From CADCTP01 sp963849885 (GTDB taxonomy: Bacteria > Actinomycetota > Actinomycetes > Mycobacteriales > CADCTP01), in assembly GCA_963849885.1 (NCBI GenBank), contig CAWKIV010000021.1, forward strand, positions 1-64,000: 64,000 nucleotides of DNA, given 5' to 3'. Below are positions 1-9,017 of the stretch, in pieces. A program made the position numbers and the translations under genes. Below the pieces are notes generated by a model, which saw nothing but the letters and a program-made list of their open reading frames with translations, had not been told where the DNA came from and searched no databases. The stretch's first letter is position 1, and every line of letters begins with the position of its first letter.

Positions 1-2
1 CG

Positions 3-353
3 CTGCTCTTCGTCGAGGAGGACGACGAGTACCTGGCGATCCTGCGGATCGACGCCGATGCCGACGACCTGCGCGTCTTCGTCTCCGACGGGCACGCCGC
101 GGACTCGTACCCGGTGGCCGAGATCTTCGTCGTCGCGGTCGAGGGCCCGGCGCCCGGAGGCGGCGACGACGACCCGCCGGGCCGGGACGACGAGCCGCTC
201 GGCGACGCCGACCTGCTCGCCGACCTCGGCACCAACCGGCGGGAGCTGGTCGCGCTGGTCAAGCACGAGGGCACGCTGCCGGCCGACGTGATCACCGAGG
301 TGTGCGAGCGGGCCGGGTGCGTCGACGAGCTCGAGACGCTGCGCGGAGCGTGA
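3..353 (+). CDS. tRNA adenosine deaminase-associated protein (5' truncated by window)
   Basis: The reading frame is open from the window edge and ends in TGA at 351-353. The visible 116 residues run from LLFVEEDDEYLAILRIDAD to ELETLRGA. They are rich in acidic residues in the first half and carry a disordered Gly/Asp linker (about residues 50-70). This matches the small actinobacterial family annotated as tRNA adenosine deaminase-associated protein, which is consistently found directly upstream of tadA. Its biochemical role is not known to me. Its stop overlaps the tadA start by four bases (GTGA), so the two are probably translationally coupled. Confidence 0.8.
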   Translation: MLFVEEDDEYLAILRIDADADDLRVFVSDGHAADSYPVAEIFVVAVEGPAPGGGDDDPPGRDDEPLGDADLLADLGTNRRELVALVKHEGTLPADVITEVCERAGCVDELETLRGA

Positions 354-826
354 GCAACGCCGGTCCGTACGACGCGCTGATGCGCCGTGCGCTGACCGTC
401 GCCGCCGGCGCCGACGCGACCGGGGACGTCCCGGTCGGCGCGCTGGTCGTGTCACCGTCCGGAGCGGTCCTCGCCGAGGCCGCCAACGCCCGGGAGCGGG
501 ACGGTGACCCGACCGCCCACGCCGAGCTGCTGGCCCTGCGGTCGGCGGCCCGGGCGGTCGGCTCGTGGCGCCTCGACGGCTGCACGCTCGTGGTCACGCT
601 GGAGCCGTGCACCATGTGCGCCGGCGCCCTGGTCCTGGCCCGCGTGTCCCGGCTGGTCTACGGCGCGCCCGATCCCAAGGCCGGCGCGGTCGAGTCGCTC
701 TGGGACGTGGTCCGCGACCGCCGCCTCAACTCCCGCCCCGAGGTCATCGGCGGCGTCCTGGCCGCCGAGTCCGCCGATCTGCTCCGTACCTTCTTCGCCG
801 CCCACCGCCGCCGGCACGCCCCCTGA
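350..826 (+). CDS. tadA: tRNA-specific adenosine deaminase TadA
   Basis: This cytoplasmic zinc enzyme deaminates A34 to inosine in tRNA-Arg(ACG) and allows wobble decoding. The 158-residue product has the CMP/dCMP deaminase zinc site: HAE near residue 56 (zinc ligand and proton-shuttle Glu) and PCTMC near residue 86. The family C-terminal part SRPEVIGGVLAAE is also present. The GTG at 350 is chosen because it overlaps the previous stop as GTGA and gives the expected length. A longer start at 302 would run through the upstream gene. tRNA-Ser(CGA) follows immediately. Confidence 0.93.
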   Translation: MSNAGPYDALMRRALTVAAGADATGDVPVGALVVSPSGAVLAEAANARERDGDPTAHAELLALRSAARAVGSWRLDGCTLVVTLEPCTMCAGALVLARVSRLVYGAPDPKAGAVESLWDVVRDRRLNSRPEVIGGVLAAESADLLRTFFAAHRRRHAP

Positions 827-846
827 AGTCCCGTACACTCCTTCGC

Positions 847-931
847 GGTGGAGTCGCCTAGTGGCCGAGGGCGCACGCCTCGAAAGCGTGTGAGGTGAAA
901 GCCTCCGTGGGTTCAAATCCCACCTCCACCG
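847..931 (+). tRNA. tRNA-Ser(CGA)
   Basis: Class II tRNA with a long variable arm. The acceptor arms are GGTGGAG (847-853) and CTCCACC (924-930), with discriminator G at 931. The anticodon stem is CACGC/GCGTG and the seven-base loop CTCGAAA gives anticodon CGA. The T-arm is GTGGG-TTCAAAT-CCCAC. The CCA end is not encoded. Confidence 0.96.
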
Positions 932-1127
932 CTCTCCTGACCAGGCCAGGCGCCGGGCCGCGCAGCGCTGCGCGACCCGGCGTCGCGTCGCGGCGATCCC
1001 GGTGGTGTGGACGGCTCGGCGCGAACCGGGGCGGACCCGAATCTCACCCGTCCGGGATGACGCCTGCCCGGCCGCCGCTCCTCCAGGCTCACGGCACTGC
1101 TGAGGGCGCGGGGACGGTGATCCGGGG

Positions 1128-2471
1128 ATGGTGACCACGGAGCGGGAGGCGCCCGGGCGGGCCACGGTCGCCCAGCGCTGGCTGGCGCGTGGCGCCATCG
1201 TCGCGGCCGGCGCATCGGTGCTCGTGCCGTTGCTGGCGCTCGGCTTCAGGGGCAGCGTGGCCGTGACCGTCGTCGGCGTGATCGGCCTGGCCCTGACCGC
1301 GGCAGCGGTGTGGTGGGCATTGACCAACAAGGGTCTGCTCCGCTGGCTCGCCTGCGCCGTGGCCGTCCTCGCGCCGCTCGTGGTGCTGGTCATGTACACG
1401 AGCAGGGATCTGCTCTGGGTCGTGCTGCTGGCGTTGGCCCTGCTGGTCCTGGCGGGGGTCGCCGGCCGGGCCGCTCTGCGCCGCGAGGCCGTACCCGAGA
1501 AGATGCGCGAACACGACGCCCCGCCGCCCCGACGGCCGTACCTGATCATGAACCCGCGATCCGGCGGTGGGAAGGTGACCCGGTTCGGTCTCAAGGACAA
1601 GGCCGAGGCGCTCGGCGCCGAGGTCGTCCTGCTCGAGGGGCCGGGGCCCGTGGACGTGGGCGAGCTGGCCCGCACGGCGGTGGCCAACGGTGCCGACCTG
1701 CTGGGCGTCGCCGGCGGCGACGGGACCCAGGCACTGGTGGCCGGCATCGCGGCCGAGCACGACATTCCGCTGCTGGTCATCTCGGCCGGCACCCGCAACC
1801 ACTTCGCCCTCGACCTCGGGCTGGACCGGGAAGACCCCGCACGGTGCCTGGACGCGCTCGAGGACGGGGTCGAGCTGCAGATCGACCTGGGGTATATCTC
1901 CGGCCGTCCGTTCGTCAACAACGCCTCCTTCGGGGCCTACGCTGCGATCGTGCAGAGCCCGGCCTACCGTGACGACAAGGCCGGCACCACCATGGACCAG
2001 CTGCCGGGGCTGCTGGCCGGCAAGCAGGGGCCACGGCTGGTGGCCAAGGCCGAGAACGTGACCGTCGAAGGGCCCCAGGCGGTCCTGGTGAGCAACAACC
2101 AGTACGGGATGGGGGACATCGCCGGGCTCGGGCGGCGGGCCCGGCTGGACCGCGGCAACCTGGGGATGTTCGCCGTCACGGTCAACAGCGCGGCCCAGGC
2201 GGCCGGCCTGCTGAGCGGGCGTCGCTCACGAGGGCTCACCAGCGTGGCCGCGCGTGAGGTGGTGGTCGACGCCGACGCCACCCAGATCCCGGTGGGGGTG
2301 GACGGCGAGGCGCTGCTGCTGGACACGCCGGTGCGCTGCACCGTGCGACCGGGTGCCTTGCGGGTCCGGGTGCCCCGGGACCGGCCGGGGGTGCCCGAAG
2401 CCAAACCCATCCTGGATTGGAAGCGCATCTGGCAGATGGCGCTGACCGTGCCGGGCACCGGCCGTGGATGA
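1128..2471 (+). CDS. Membrane-anchored diacylglycerol kinase-like lipid kinase
   Basis: The 447-residue protein has four hydrophobic segments in the first ~115 residues. A diacylglycerol kinase catalytic domain follows, starting at YLIMNPRSGGGK (about residue 139) with the nucleotide-binding GGDGTQ motif near residue 196. Family members phosphorylate diacylglycerol or related lipids at the membrane; some are sphingosine kinase-like. The real substrate cannot be read from sequence. Its last eight bases overlap the downstream PAP2 phosphatase gene. The pair could therefore run opposing phosphorylation and dephosphorylation of a lipid in one operon (inference). Confidence 0.85.
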   Translation: MVTTEREAPGRATVAQRWLARGAIVAAGASVLVPLLALGFRGSVAVTVVGVIGLALTAAAVWWALTNKGLLRWLACAVAVLAPLVVLVMYTSRDLLWVVLLALALLVLAGVAGRAALRREAVPEKMREHDAPPPRRPYLIMNPRSGGGKVTRFGLKDKAEALGAEVVLLEGPGPVDVGELARTAVANGADLLGVAGGDGTQALVAGIAAEHDIPLLVISAGTRNHFALDLGLDREDPARCLDALEDGVELQIDLGYISGRPFVNNASFGAYAAIVQSPAYRDDKAGTTMDQLPGLLAGKQGPRLVAKAENVTVEGPQAVLVSNNQYGMGDIAGLGRRARLDRGNLGMFAVTVNSAAQAAGLLSGRRSRGLTSVAAREVVVDADATQIPVGVDGEALLLDTPVRCTVRPGALRVRVPRDRPGVPEAKPILDWKRIWQMALTVPGTGRG

Positions 2472-3141
2472 CGGCGCCGCTCCCGGCAGGACGAGCCCTC
2501 CCGCGACCATCCACAGCGGCGCCCTCGGCGAGCTGGACCAGATCGACCAGGCCGTCTACCTGGCGATCGCGGCCACGCCGTCGCCCAGCCTCGACTTCGT
2601 CCTCAGCCGGCTGACGTCGGCCGCCGACCACTCCAAGCTGTGGTTCGCCGTCGCCGCGGCGCTCGCGCTGAAGCCGGGCCGGCCGCGGCGGGCCGCCCTG
2701 CTCGGGGTGGCGAGCATCGGGCTCGCCTCGGCGACGGCCAACCTCGTCGGCAAGACATTGCTCAGGCGCGCCCGTCCGGACCGGACCGTGGTCGACCTGC
2801 CGGCCGGGCGCATCGTCAGGATGCCCGGCTCGACCTCGTTCCCGTCCGGCCACTCCGCCTCGGCCTTCGCCTTCGCGACGGCGGTCGGGGACGAGCTGCC
2901 GCTGGCGTGGCTGCCGCTGCACACCCTGGCCGCCGCCGTCAGCTACTCCAGGGTCCACACCGGCGTGCACTTCCCGGGTGATGTGCTCGCCGGCTCGCTC
3001 CTGGGCACCGGCGCCGCCGTCGTCGTCCGGTACGCGGGCAGGAGGGCCTTCAGCGCCGGGCGTCAGCGGCCCTCCGGTTCGAGCTGCGGGCGCGGCTCCA
3101 CGTCCTCCTCGTCCCAGGGGACGCCCGTCTCGGCCACGTAG
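2464..3141 (+). CDS. PAP2 superfamily membrane phosphatase
   Basis: The product is 225 residues. It carries the three PAP2 signature blocks in order: KTLLRRARPDR (about residue 97), PSGHS (about 123) and SRVHTGVHFPGD (about 163), the last containing the catalytic His and Asp. Hydrophobic segments between them fit a multi-pass membrane enzyme that removes phosphate from lipid or isoprenoid phosphates. The gene overlaps the upstream kinase by eight bases. Its last 79 bases run into the convergent SulP gene, and that tail (residues after AGRRAFSAG) is Ser/Gly-rich. It may be read-through caused by a lost stop rather than conserved protein. Confidence 0.85.
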   Translation: MDDGAAPGRTSPPATIHSGALGELDQIDQAVYLAIAATPSPSLDFVLSRLTSAADHSKLWFAVAAALALKPGRPRRAALLGVASIGLASATANLVGKTLLRRARPDRTVVDLPAGRIVRMPGSTSFPSGHSASAFAFATAVGDELPLAWLPLHTLAAAVSYSRVHTGVHFPGDVLAGSLLGTGAAVVVRYAGRRAFSAGRQRPSGSSCGRGSTSSSSQGTPVSAT

Positions 3142-4853
3142 GCGTCGACCCCGGTGCCCACGGTGGGATGGAAGCGTTCCGGGCCGATCAGCTCGATCAG
3201 TCCGTAGCGCGCCAGGCGGTCCTTGACCGGGTCCTTGACCTCGGCGAAGTGCAGCTCGACGCCGGCGGCGGCGAGGTCGTCGTGCAGGCCCTCGATCACG
3301 TCGGCGGCGGTGGTGTCCACGTCGGTGACCGGCTCGGCGGTCACGACGATCCAGCGTGCCGGCGTGGGCGAGGTCGCCACCGCCTCGCGCACGTCCAGGC
3401 CGAAGATCTCGGCGTTGGCGAAGAACAGGGGAGCGTCCCAGCGGAACAGCACCAGCCCGGGCACCCGCCTGGCCTCCGGGTAGCGGGTCACGTCGTGGTA
3501 GCCCTTCAGGCCGTCGACCCTGCCGAGCACGGTGTCGTACGGACGCCAGGCCCTCCTGATGAAGTTCAGCAGGGACAGCGCCACGGCGATGAAGATGCCC
3601 TCGATCACCCCGAGGAACGCCACCCCGAGCAGGCAGGCGATCGAGAGCGCGAACTCGGTCCTGCGCAGGTGCCACAGCTTGCGGACCCCTTCGACCTCGA
3701 CCAGGCTCAGCGACGCCGCGATGACCACGGCGGCCAGGGCCGACGACGGCAGGTTCTGGACCAGGTTGGGCAGGAACAGCAGCATCAGTGCGATCGCCCC
3801 CGCGCCGACGATGCCGGTGAGCTGGGACTTGGCTCCGGCCTGCTCGGCCACCGGAGTCCTGGAGGACGAGCTGCTGATCGGGAAGCCCTGGAAGAAGGCG
3901 GTGGCGATGTTGGCGGTCCCGAGCGCGACCATCTCCTGGTTCGGGTTCACCTTGTAGCCGCCCCTGATCGCGAAGGTCCGCGACAGGACGCTGGTGTCGG
4001 CGAAGGAGACGAGCGCGATGCCGAGCGCTCCGCCCGCGAGCGTGGCCAGGTTGGAGGGTGACAGGTCGGGCACGGCGAACGACGGCAGTCCCTGGGGCAG
4101 CGGGCCGACCACCGACAGGTCGTACCTGTCGGCCAGCTCGAGCGCCCCGACGACGACCGTCGCGCCGACCACGGCGACGAGCACTCCGGGTACCTTCGCC
4201 AGCCAGCGCTTGAAGCCGAGGATCACGGCCAGGCAAACCAGGCCGATCCCCAGCGCGACGCCGTTGGTCTCGCCGTCGGCGACGCCCTTGACGAATTCGG
4301 TCACCTCGCCGACCAGGTCCTCGGCGTCGACCGAGAACCCGAACAGTTTGGGGAGCTGCCCCACCAGGACGGTCAGGGCGATCCCGTTCATGTAGCCGTA
4401 GCGCACCGGCTTGGACAGCACGTCGGTGATGAACCCGAAGCGCAGCAGGCCGGCGCCCATGTTGATGATCCCGGCCAGGAGCGCGAGCGTGCCGGCCAGC
4501 GCGACGGCCTGGTCGGGGTCGCCCGCCGCCAGGGGCACGACGGAGACCGCGATCAGGGGCGCGAGCGAGGAGTCGGGACCGAGGACCAGGATCCGGCTCG
4601 GCCCGAACAGGGCATAGGCGATCAGCGGGATCATGGTCGCGTACAGCCCGTAGATGGGTGGCAGCCCCGACGCCTCGGCGTAGCCCATCCCGGCGGGCAC
4701 CAGCAGCGCGGTGAGCACGAGCCCGGCGACCAGGTCGCGGGGCAACCAGGCGGCCTGGTAGCTCAGCAGCGTACGCAGCCCCGGCAGCCACTTCAGGCGG
4801 TCGGTGGCCGGCTGCTCCGTCGTCGGGGTCGGCGGCTGCTGGTCGGTGGTCAT
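3063..4853 (-). CDS. SulP family anion (sulfate) permease with STAS domain
   Basis: The 596-residue integral membrane protein has about ten or more hydrophobic segments. The SulP signature ASGLPPIYGLYATMIP lies near residue 62, and the STAS domain that regulates SulP proteins occupies the last ~130 residues. Family members import sulfate or bicarbonate. The substrate here is not determined and no carbonic anhydrase neighbour is present. No convincing ribosome-binding site precedes the ATG at 4853, so the exact start is uncertain. The 3' end overlaps the convergent PAP2 gene by 79 bases. Confidence 0.88.
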   Translation of the reverse strand: MTTDQQPPTPTTEQPATDRLKWLPGLRTLLSYQAAWLPRDLVAGLVLTALLVPAGMGYAEASGLPPIYGLYATMIPLIAYALFGPSRILVLGPDSSLAPLIAVSVVPLAAGDPDQAVALAGTLALLAGIINMGAGLLRFGFITDVLSKPVRYGYMNGIALTVLVGQLPKLFGFSVDAEDLVGEVTEFVKGVADGETNGVALGIGLVCLAVILGFKRWLAKVPGVLVAVVGATVVVGALELADRYDLSVVGPLPQGLPSFAVPDLSPSNLATLAGGALGIALVSFADTSVLSRTFAIRGGYKVNPNQEMVALGTANIATAFFQGFPISSSSSRTPVAEQAGAKSQLTGIVGAGAIALMLLFLPNLVQNLPSSALAAVVIAASLSLVEVEGVRKLWHLRRTEFALSIACLLGVAFLGVIEGIFIAVALSLLNFIRRAWRPYDTVLGRVDGLKGYHDVTRYPEARRVPGLVLFRWDAPLFFANAEIFGLDVREAVATSPTPARWIVVTAEPVTDVDTTAADVIEGLHDDLAAAGVELHFAEVKDPVKDRLARYGLIELIGPERFHPTVGTGVDAYVAETGVPWDEEDVEPRPQLEPEGR

Positions 4854-4951
4854 CCGCTGAACGCCGCTTCGGTCGTGGGCCTGCTTGATCCCTCAGCGCC
4901 CTGCATCTGGTTCGTTCTCCCTCCACCCGGCCCCCGCCCGACCCGAAGCGC

Positions 4952-6400
4952 TCAGACGCCTTCGACCGCCTCCAGCCGTCCGGATCGGATCGCCTGCGCG
5001 AATGCCTGGTAGTCGAGCTCGTTCTGCTCGGCATACCGCTTGGCGAAGTCGACGATCGACCGGTCGAACCGGTCGTCCTCGCCCAGGTACTCGGTGATCG
5101 CGATCGGGTCCCCGGACCGGGCGTGGGCCCGGGCCAAGGTCCATCCGCAGACACGGGCATAGACACGGAGGCCGAGCGGCGTCATCGACTCGACCTCGGC
5201 CGAGCCCTTCATGTCGCGCAACTGGCGCCAGTAGTAGTTGCGGCCCACCTCGATCTGACCCCTGGTCCAGCCCAGGAAGATGTCGCTGGTGGCCTGCATC
5301 ATCCGCTGCCCGCACACCACCCGCTCACCGTGCTGCTTGTAGCGGCTCTTGGGCAGGTGGCCCTCCAGGACCGAGGCGGTCGCCTCCTTGACCTGCAGGA
5401 ACAACGGATCCTGTTGACCGCGGCCCTGGAGCAGGACGATGTAGGCCCGGGTGCCGACACTGCCCACCCCCACCACCTTGCGGGCCATGTCGACCATCTG
5501 GAACCGCTCCAGCAGGTGGCGCTGATCGTCCCGGAGGGTGGCCCGGTAGCCACGGTACTGCTTGTGGATCACGCTCTCGAGGGCTTCCGCCGAGATGCCG
5601 TAGGTGCTCTCCAGCTCCCGCGCCGGGACCACGATCGGTGGCTTGCTCGCGATCCGGTACTGGCCGTCGACCTGCTCGGCGAGCTTGGACAGTGCCTGCA
5701 AGCTGTCCCGCGTATGCGCCTTCGCCACTTGCTTGCGCGCCTTGCTCGCCGCCCGGTCGGCGTCCTTCGCCGCCTTCTTGGATGTCCGCCTGGCTGTGGC
5801 GGCGGCGTCGCCGACCACCTTGAGGAACTCATCCTCGGCCAGGTGGGCGTACCAGATGTCCAACGTACGCATCGTGGCGAACTCGGCCATCGCCTCCCGG
5901 TAGGCGGCAACCGACGCCAGCGTCGCCGCCTTCGTGTCCGCCTTGCCGAAGCCGTTGTTGCGGGCGGCGATCGTGAAGCTTGCCGCCAGCCGCTTCACGT
6001 CGTACTCGAACGGTCCCGGCAGGGTCTCGTCGAAGTCGTTGAGGTCGAACACCAGCCGCCGCTCGGGAGAGGCGAAGGCACCGAAGTTCGACAGGTGGGC
6101 GTCGCCGCACAGCTGGACCCGCAGGCCGGCGGTGGGCGTGCCGTTCAGGTCGGCGGCCATGATCTTGGCCGTACCTCGGTAGAAGGTGAACGGCGAGACC
6201 AGCATCCGCCCGTGGCGGACCGGTACCAGGTCGGACTCTCGGGTGAGGTTCTGCTCCTCGAGCAACCCCACCGGTTCGGGGCGGTCCGCGGCTGGCACCC
6301 AGCCGGCATGGCTGTCCGGAGGGGTGCGGTCCCGCGCCTCCTTGCCCTGCGCCCGGCGCTCGTCCTCGCTCAGGTGTGGAACCTGCCTGCTCACGGCCAT
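4952..6400 (-). CDS. DUF2252 family protein
   Basis: The 482-residue soluble protein matches the DUF2252 family, which has a protein kinase-like/aminoglycoside phosphotransferase-related fold and no established function. Recognisable blocks are the N-terminal RMLVSPFTFYRGTAKIMAAD, the QLCGDAHLSNFG motif (catalytic-loop-like) and FDLNDFDET. The ATG at 6400 is preferred because GGAGG lies eight bases upstream. An in-frame ATG at 6442 lacks such a site. The gene stands alone, transcribed leftward. Confidence 0.82.
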   Translation of the reverse strand: MAVSRQVPHLSEDERRAQGKEARDRTPPDSHAGWVPAADRPEPVGLLEEQNLTRESDLVPVRHGRMLVSPFTFYRGTAKIMAADLNGTPTAGLRVQLCGDAHLSNFGAFASPERRLVFDLNDFDETLPGPFEYDVKRLAASFTIAARNNGFGKADTKAATLASVAAYREAMAEFATMRTLDIWYAHLAEDEFLKVVGDAAATARRTSKKAAKDADRAASKARKQVAKAHTRDSLQALSKLAEQVDGQYRIASKPPIVVPARELESTYGISAEALESVIHKQYRGYRATLRDDQRHLLERFQMVDMARKVVGVGSVGTRAYIVLLQGRGQQDPLFLQVKEATASVLEGHLPKSRYKQHGERVVCGQRMMQATSDIFLGWTRGQIEVGRNYYWRQLRDMKGSAEVESMTPLGLRVYARVCGWTLARAHARSGDPIAITEYLGEDDRFDRSIVDFAKRYAEQNELDYQAFAQAIRSGRLEAVEGV

Positions 6401-6599
6401 TGCCTGCGCCTCCGCTCCCGCCCCGTCCCCGCTGGATTTCATTGATAGCGGTGGCCAGGTGCCCCGGCATCATCCCGATTGGATGACGCACGCTCACGCG
6501 CGCACGCCGCTCCGAACGATCGTCAGCAGCGATCTGCGGGCTCCCCGGCTGAGCGCGCCGGACATCCGTCCACCCTGGGCGGAATGTCAGGATGAAGGC

Positions 6600-6923
6600 A
6601 TGAGCGTCGTGGTGATCAACGTGTTGAGCGTGCCGGGCGGGGACGGGCGGGTGCTGGAGGAGCGGTTCGCGGGGCGGGCCGGGTTGGTGGACAAGGCCGA
6701 GGGGTTCGAGGGCTTCGAGCTGCTGCGCCCGGTGGACGGCACCGACCGGTACCTCGTCTACACCCGGTGGCGCAGCGAGGAGGACTTCCAGGCCTGGCAG
6801 TCCTCGCGGGACTTCGCCAAGGGGCACGCGCAGGCGGCGCGGGACCGGGGCGCCGAGCGGCCGGCGTCGACCGCGGGCGAGGTCTGGCAGTTCGAGGTCG
6901 TGCAGGCGGCCACGCCCGGCTGA
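6600..6923 (+). CDS. MhuD/IsdG-like heme-degrading monooxygenase
   Basis: The 107-residue protein has the antibiotic-biosynthesis-monooxygenase ferredoxin-like fold and aligns by eye with Mycobacterium MhuD, which opens the heme ring to release iron. The key positions are retained: Asn7 in VVIN, Trp66 in FQAW and a His at 76 (His75 in MhuD). LLRP and FEVV at the C-terminal end are also shared. Heme degradation is therefore the likely role, although some family members act on other substrates. The upstream 150 bases contain no gene. The Mrp-like ATPase starts 38 bases downstream. Confidence 0.78.
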   Translation: MSVVVINVLSVPGGDGRVLEERFAGRAGLVDKAEGFEGFELLRPVDGTDRYLVYTRWRSEEDFQAWQSSRDFAKGHAQAARDRGAERPASTAGEVWQFEVVQAATPG

Positions 6924-6961
6924 GCGGTTCCGGGTCGTACGAGCGGCCTAGGCTCGGGGTC

Positions 6962-7726
6962 ATGCCGCCGCCCGTCGTCGCCGTCGCCAGCGGGAAGGGC
7001 GGCGTCGGCAAGACCAGCGTCGCCGTCGGGCTGGCCCGCGAGCTGGTCCGCCAGGGTCTGCGGGTCGGGTTGCTGGACGCCGACCTGCACGGGCCGGACG
7101 TGCCGCGGATGCTCGGCATCCGGCGCGACGTCAAGGCCACGTCGGTCACGCTGACCGCCGCCGGCGGCGCGCCGAACGCGGCGCTGGAGGCGGTCGACGT
7201 CGCCGGCCTCCGGGTCGCCTCGGTCGGCTTCCTGCTCGGCGGCGACCAGGGGCTGACCATGGCCGGCCCGTTCGCGCACCTCATGCTCGGCCGGCTGCTG
7301 CACCAGACGGTGTGGGGCGAGCTGGACGTGCTCGTGGTCGACCTGCCGCCCGGCACCGGGGAGATCCAGCAGGGCCTGCTCGCCCAGGCCGAGGACGTCG
7401 CGGTGCTGCTCGTGGTGACGCCGGCGGAGATCTCCCACCTGGACACCGGCCGGGCGGTCGCGGTGCTCCGGCAGGCCCGGGTCCCGCTGCTCGGCGGCGT
7501 GGAGAACATGGCCTACCTCGCCTGTCCGCACTGCGGCGAGCGCACCGCGCTGCACGTGCCGGCTCCGGAGGACCGCACGGTCTGGGCGCTGGGCGTCGAG
7601 CGGCTGGCCACGGTGCCGTACCGGGCGGATGCGGTGGTCACCGGCGAGGACATCGGCCCGGTCGCGGCGGCGGTGCGCCGGCATCTCGGACGCCCTGGGC
7701 GAAACCCGGCTGCCCCTGGGGGGTGA
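6962..7726 (+). CDS. Mrp/NBP35-type P-loop ATPase
   Basis: The 254-residue product starts with the deviant Walker A SGKGGVGKTS (residues 10-19), followed by DADLHGPDVPRMLG and the switch DLPPGTGE. A C-terminal CPHC pair lies near residue 184, in the place used by Mrp/NBP35 proteins to bind a bridging iron-sulfur cluster. Such proteins carry and insert Fe-S clusters. The product is shorter than classic Mrp because it lacks the N-terminal DUF59 domain. The ATG at 6962 is the first start giving the family N-terminus. Confidence 0.85.
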   Translation: MPPPVVAVASGKGGVGKTSVAVGLARELVRQGLRVGLLDADLHGPDVPRMLGIRRDVKATSVTLTAAGGAPNAALEAVDVAGLRVASVGFLLGGDQGLTMAGPFAHLMLGRLLHQTVWGELDVLVVDLPPGTGEIQQGLLAQAEDVAVLLVVTPAEISHLDTGRAVAVLRQARVPLLGGVENMAYLACPHCGERTALHVPAPEDRTVWALGVERLATVPYRADAVVTGEDIGPVAAAVRRHLGRPGRNPAAPGG

Positions 7727-7745
7727 GCCGGTTACCGTCGCGGCG

Positions 7746-9017
7746 ATGCTGCCGTGGCGGAGGACCGACGCGCCCCGGCTCGGGCGCGGCTTCGGCCCGC
7801 TGTGGGCGGCCAGCGCGGTCTCGAACGTCGGCGACGGCATCGTCCTGGCCGCCGGCCCGCTGCTGGTCGCCTCGCTCACCGACGACCCGGCGCTGATCGC
7901 CGGCGCCGCCTTCGCCCAGCAGCTGCCGTGGCTGCTCTTCTCGCTGATCAGCGGCGCGTACGTGGACCGGCTGGACCGCCGCCGCCTGGTGCTGGCGGTG
8001 AACCTCGTGCGCGCCGCCGTGCTCACCGCCCTGACCGTGGCGGTGGCCACCGGCGCCGGCACCGTGCCGCTCATCTACCTGGCCTTCTTCGTGCTCGGCA
8101 CCGCGGAGACGCTGGCCGACAACGCGTCGATCACGTTGCTGTCCACGGTGGTCCCGGCGAAGGCCCTGCCGAGCGCGAACGCCCGGCTCATGGGCACCCA
8201 GATCCTGGCCAACCAGATGGTCGGCCCACCGCTCGGCGCGTGGCTCTTCGTCGCCGCGGCCGCGCTGCCCTTCGGCGCCAACGCGGCCACCTTCCTGGTC
8301 GCGGCCGGGCTGGTCAGCCTGCTGCCCCGGCAGGTCGGCCGGTCGGCCGAGCCGGTCGAGCGCCGGCGGCTGCGGACCGAGATCGCCGAGGGCGTCCGCT
8401 GGCTGTGGCACCACCGGGTGCTGCGGATGCTCGCCGTCTCGCTGGCCCTGATGAACGTCACGCTGTTCGGCGCCCTCTCGATCCTGGTGCTGTACGCGCG
8501 AGACCGGCTCGGGCTGTCCGAGGTCGGGTACGGCGTGCTGCTCGCCTGCAGCTCGGTCGGCGGGCTGGCCGGCTCGGTGGTGGCCGGCCCGCTGGAGCGG
8601 CGCTTCGGCGCCTCCCTGCTGCTGCGGGTGGGGCTGATGATCGAGACCGCGACCCACCTCGTCTTCGCGCTGACCCGCACCCCCTGGGTCGCCGCCGCGA
8701 CGTTCACGGTCTTCGGTCTGCACGCGGTCGTGTGGGGCGTGGTCACGTTGTCGATCCGGCAGCGGGTGGTGCCGGGCCGGCTGCTCGGCCGGGTCAACAG
8801 CGTCTACTACCTCTTCAGCATCGGTGGCGCCGCGCTGGGGGCGCTGTCCGGCGGGCTGCTGGCGCGGTACTTCGGGATCACCGCGCCGTTCTGGACCGCC
8901 TTCGGGCTGATGGTCGGGCTCACCGTGGTGGCCTGGCGACTGTTCACCCCGGCGGCGCTGGAGGCCGAGCAGCAGCAGGTCGAGCAGGAGCACGTCGAGC
9001 CGGCTACGCCCAGCTGA
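7746..9017 (+). CDS. MFS transporter, probable efflux pump
   Basis: The 423-residue integral membrane protein has twelve predicted hydrophobic segments. It matches the enterobactin-exporter/macrolide-efflux branch of the major facilitator superfamily. Visible features are the N-terminal LWAASAVSNVGDGIVLAAGPLL, the loop 2-3 segment YVDRLDRRRLVLAVNL and a C-terminal Glu/Gln-rich tail. The substrate is unknown. The gene starts 19 bases after the Mrp-like gene and may be co-transcribed with it. It overlaps the convergent PP2C gene by 14 bases. Confidence 0.85.
   Translation: MLPWRRTDAPRLGRGFGPLWAASAVSNVGDGIVLAAGPLLVASLTDDPALIAGAAFAQQLPWLLFSLISGAYVDRLDRRRLVLAVNLVRAAVLTALTVAVATGAGTVPLIYLAFFVLGTAETLADNASITLLSTVVPAKALPSANARLMGTQILANQMVGPPLGAWLFVAAAALPFGANAATFLVAAGLVSLLPRQVGRSAEPVERRRLRTEIAEGVRWLWHHRVLRMLAVSLALMNVTLFGALSILVLYARDRLGLSEVGYGVLLACSSVGGLAGSVVAGPLERRFGASLLLRVGLMIETATHLVFALTRTPWVAAATFTVFGLHAVVWGVVTLSIRQRVVPGRLLGRVNSVYYLFSIGGAALGALSGGLLARYFGITAPFWTAFGLMVGLTVVAWRLFTPAALEAEQQQVEQEHVEPATPS

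Noticed and set aside
932..1127. Possible gene between tRNA-Ser and the lipid kinase
   Set aside because: Short frames here have Arg/Pro-rich composition and no ribosome-binding site; regarded as intergenic.
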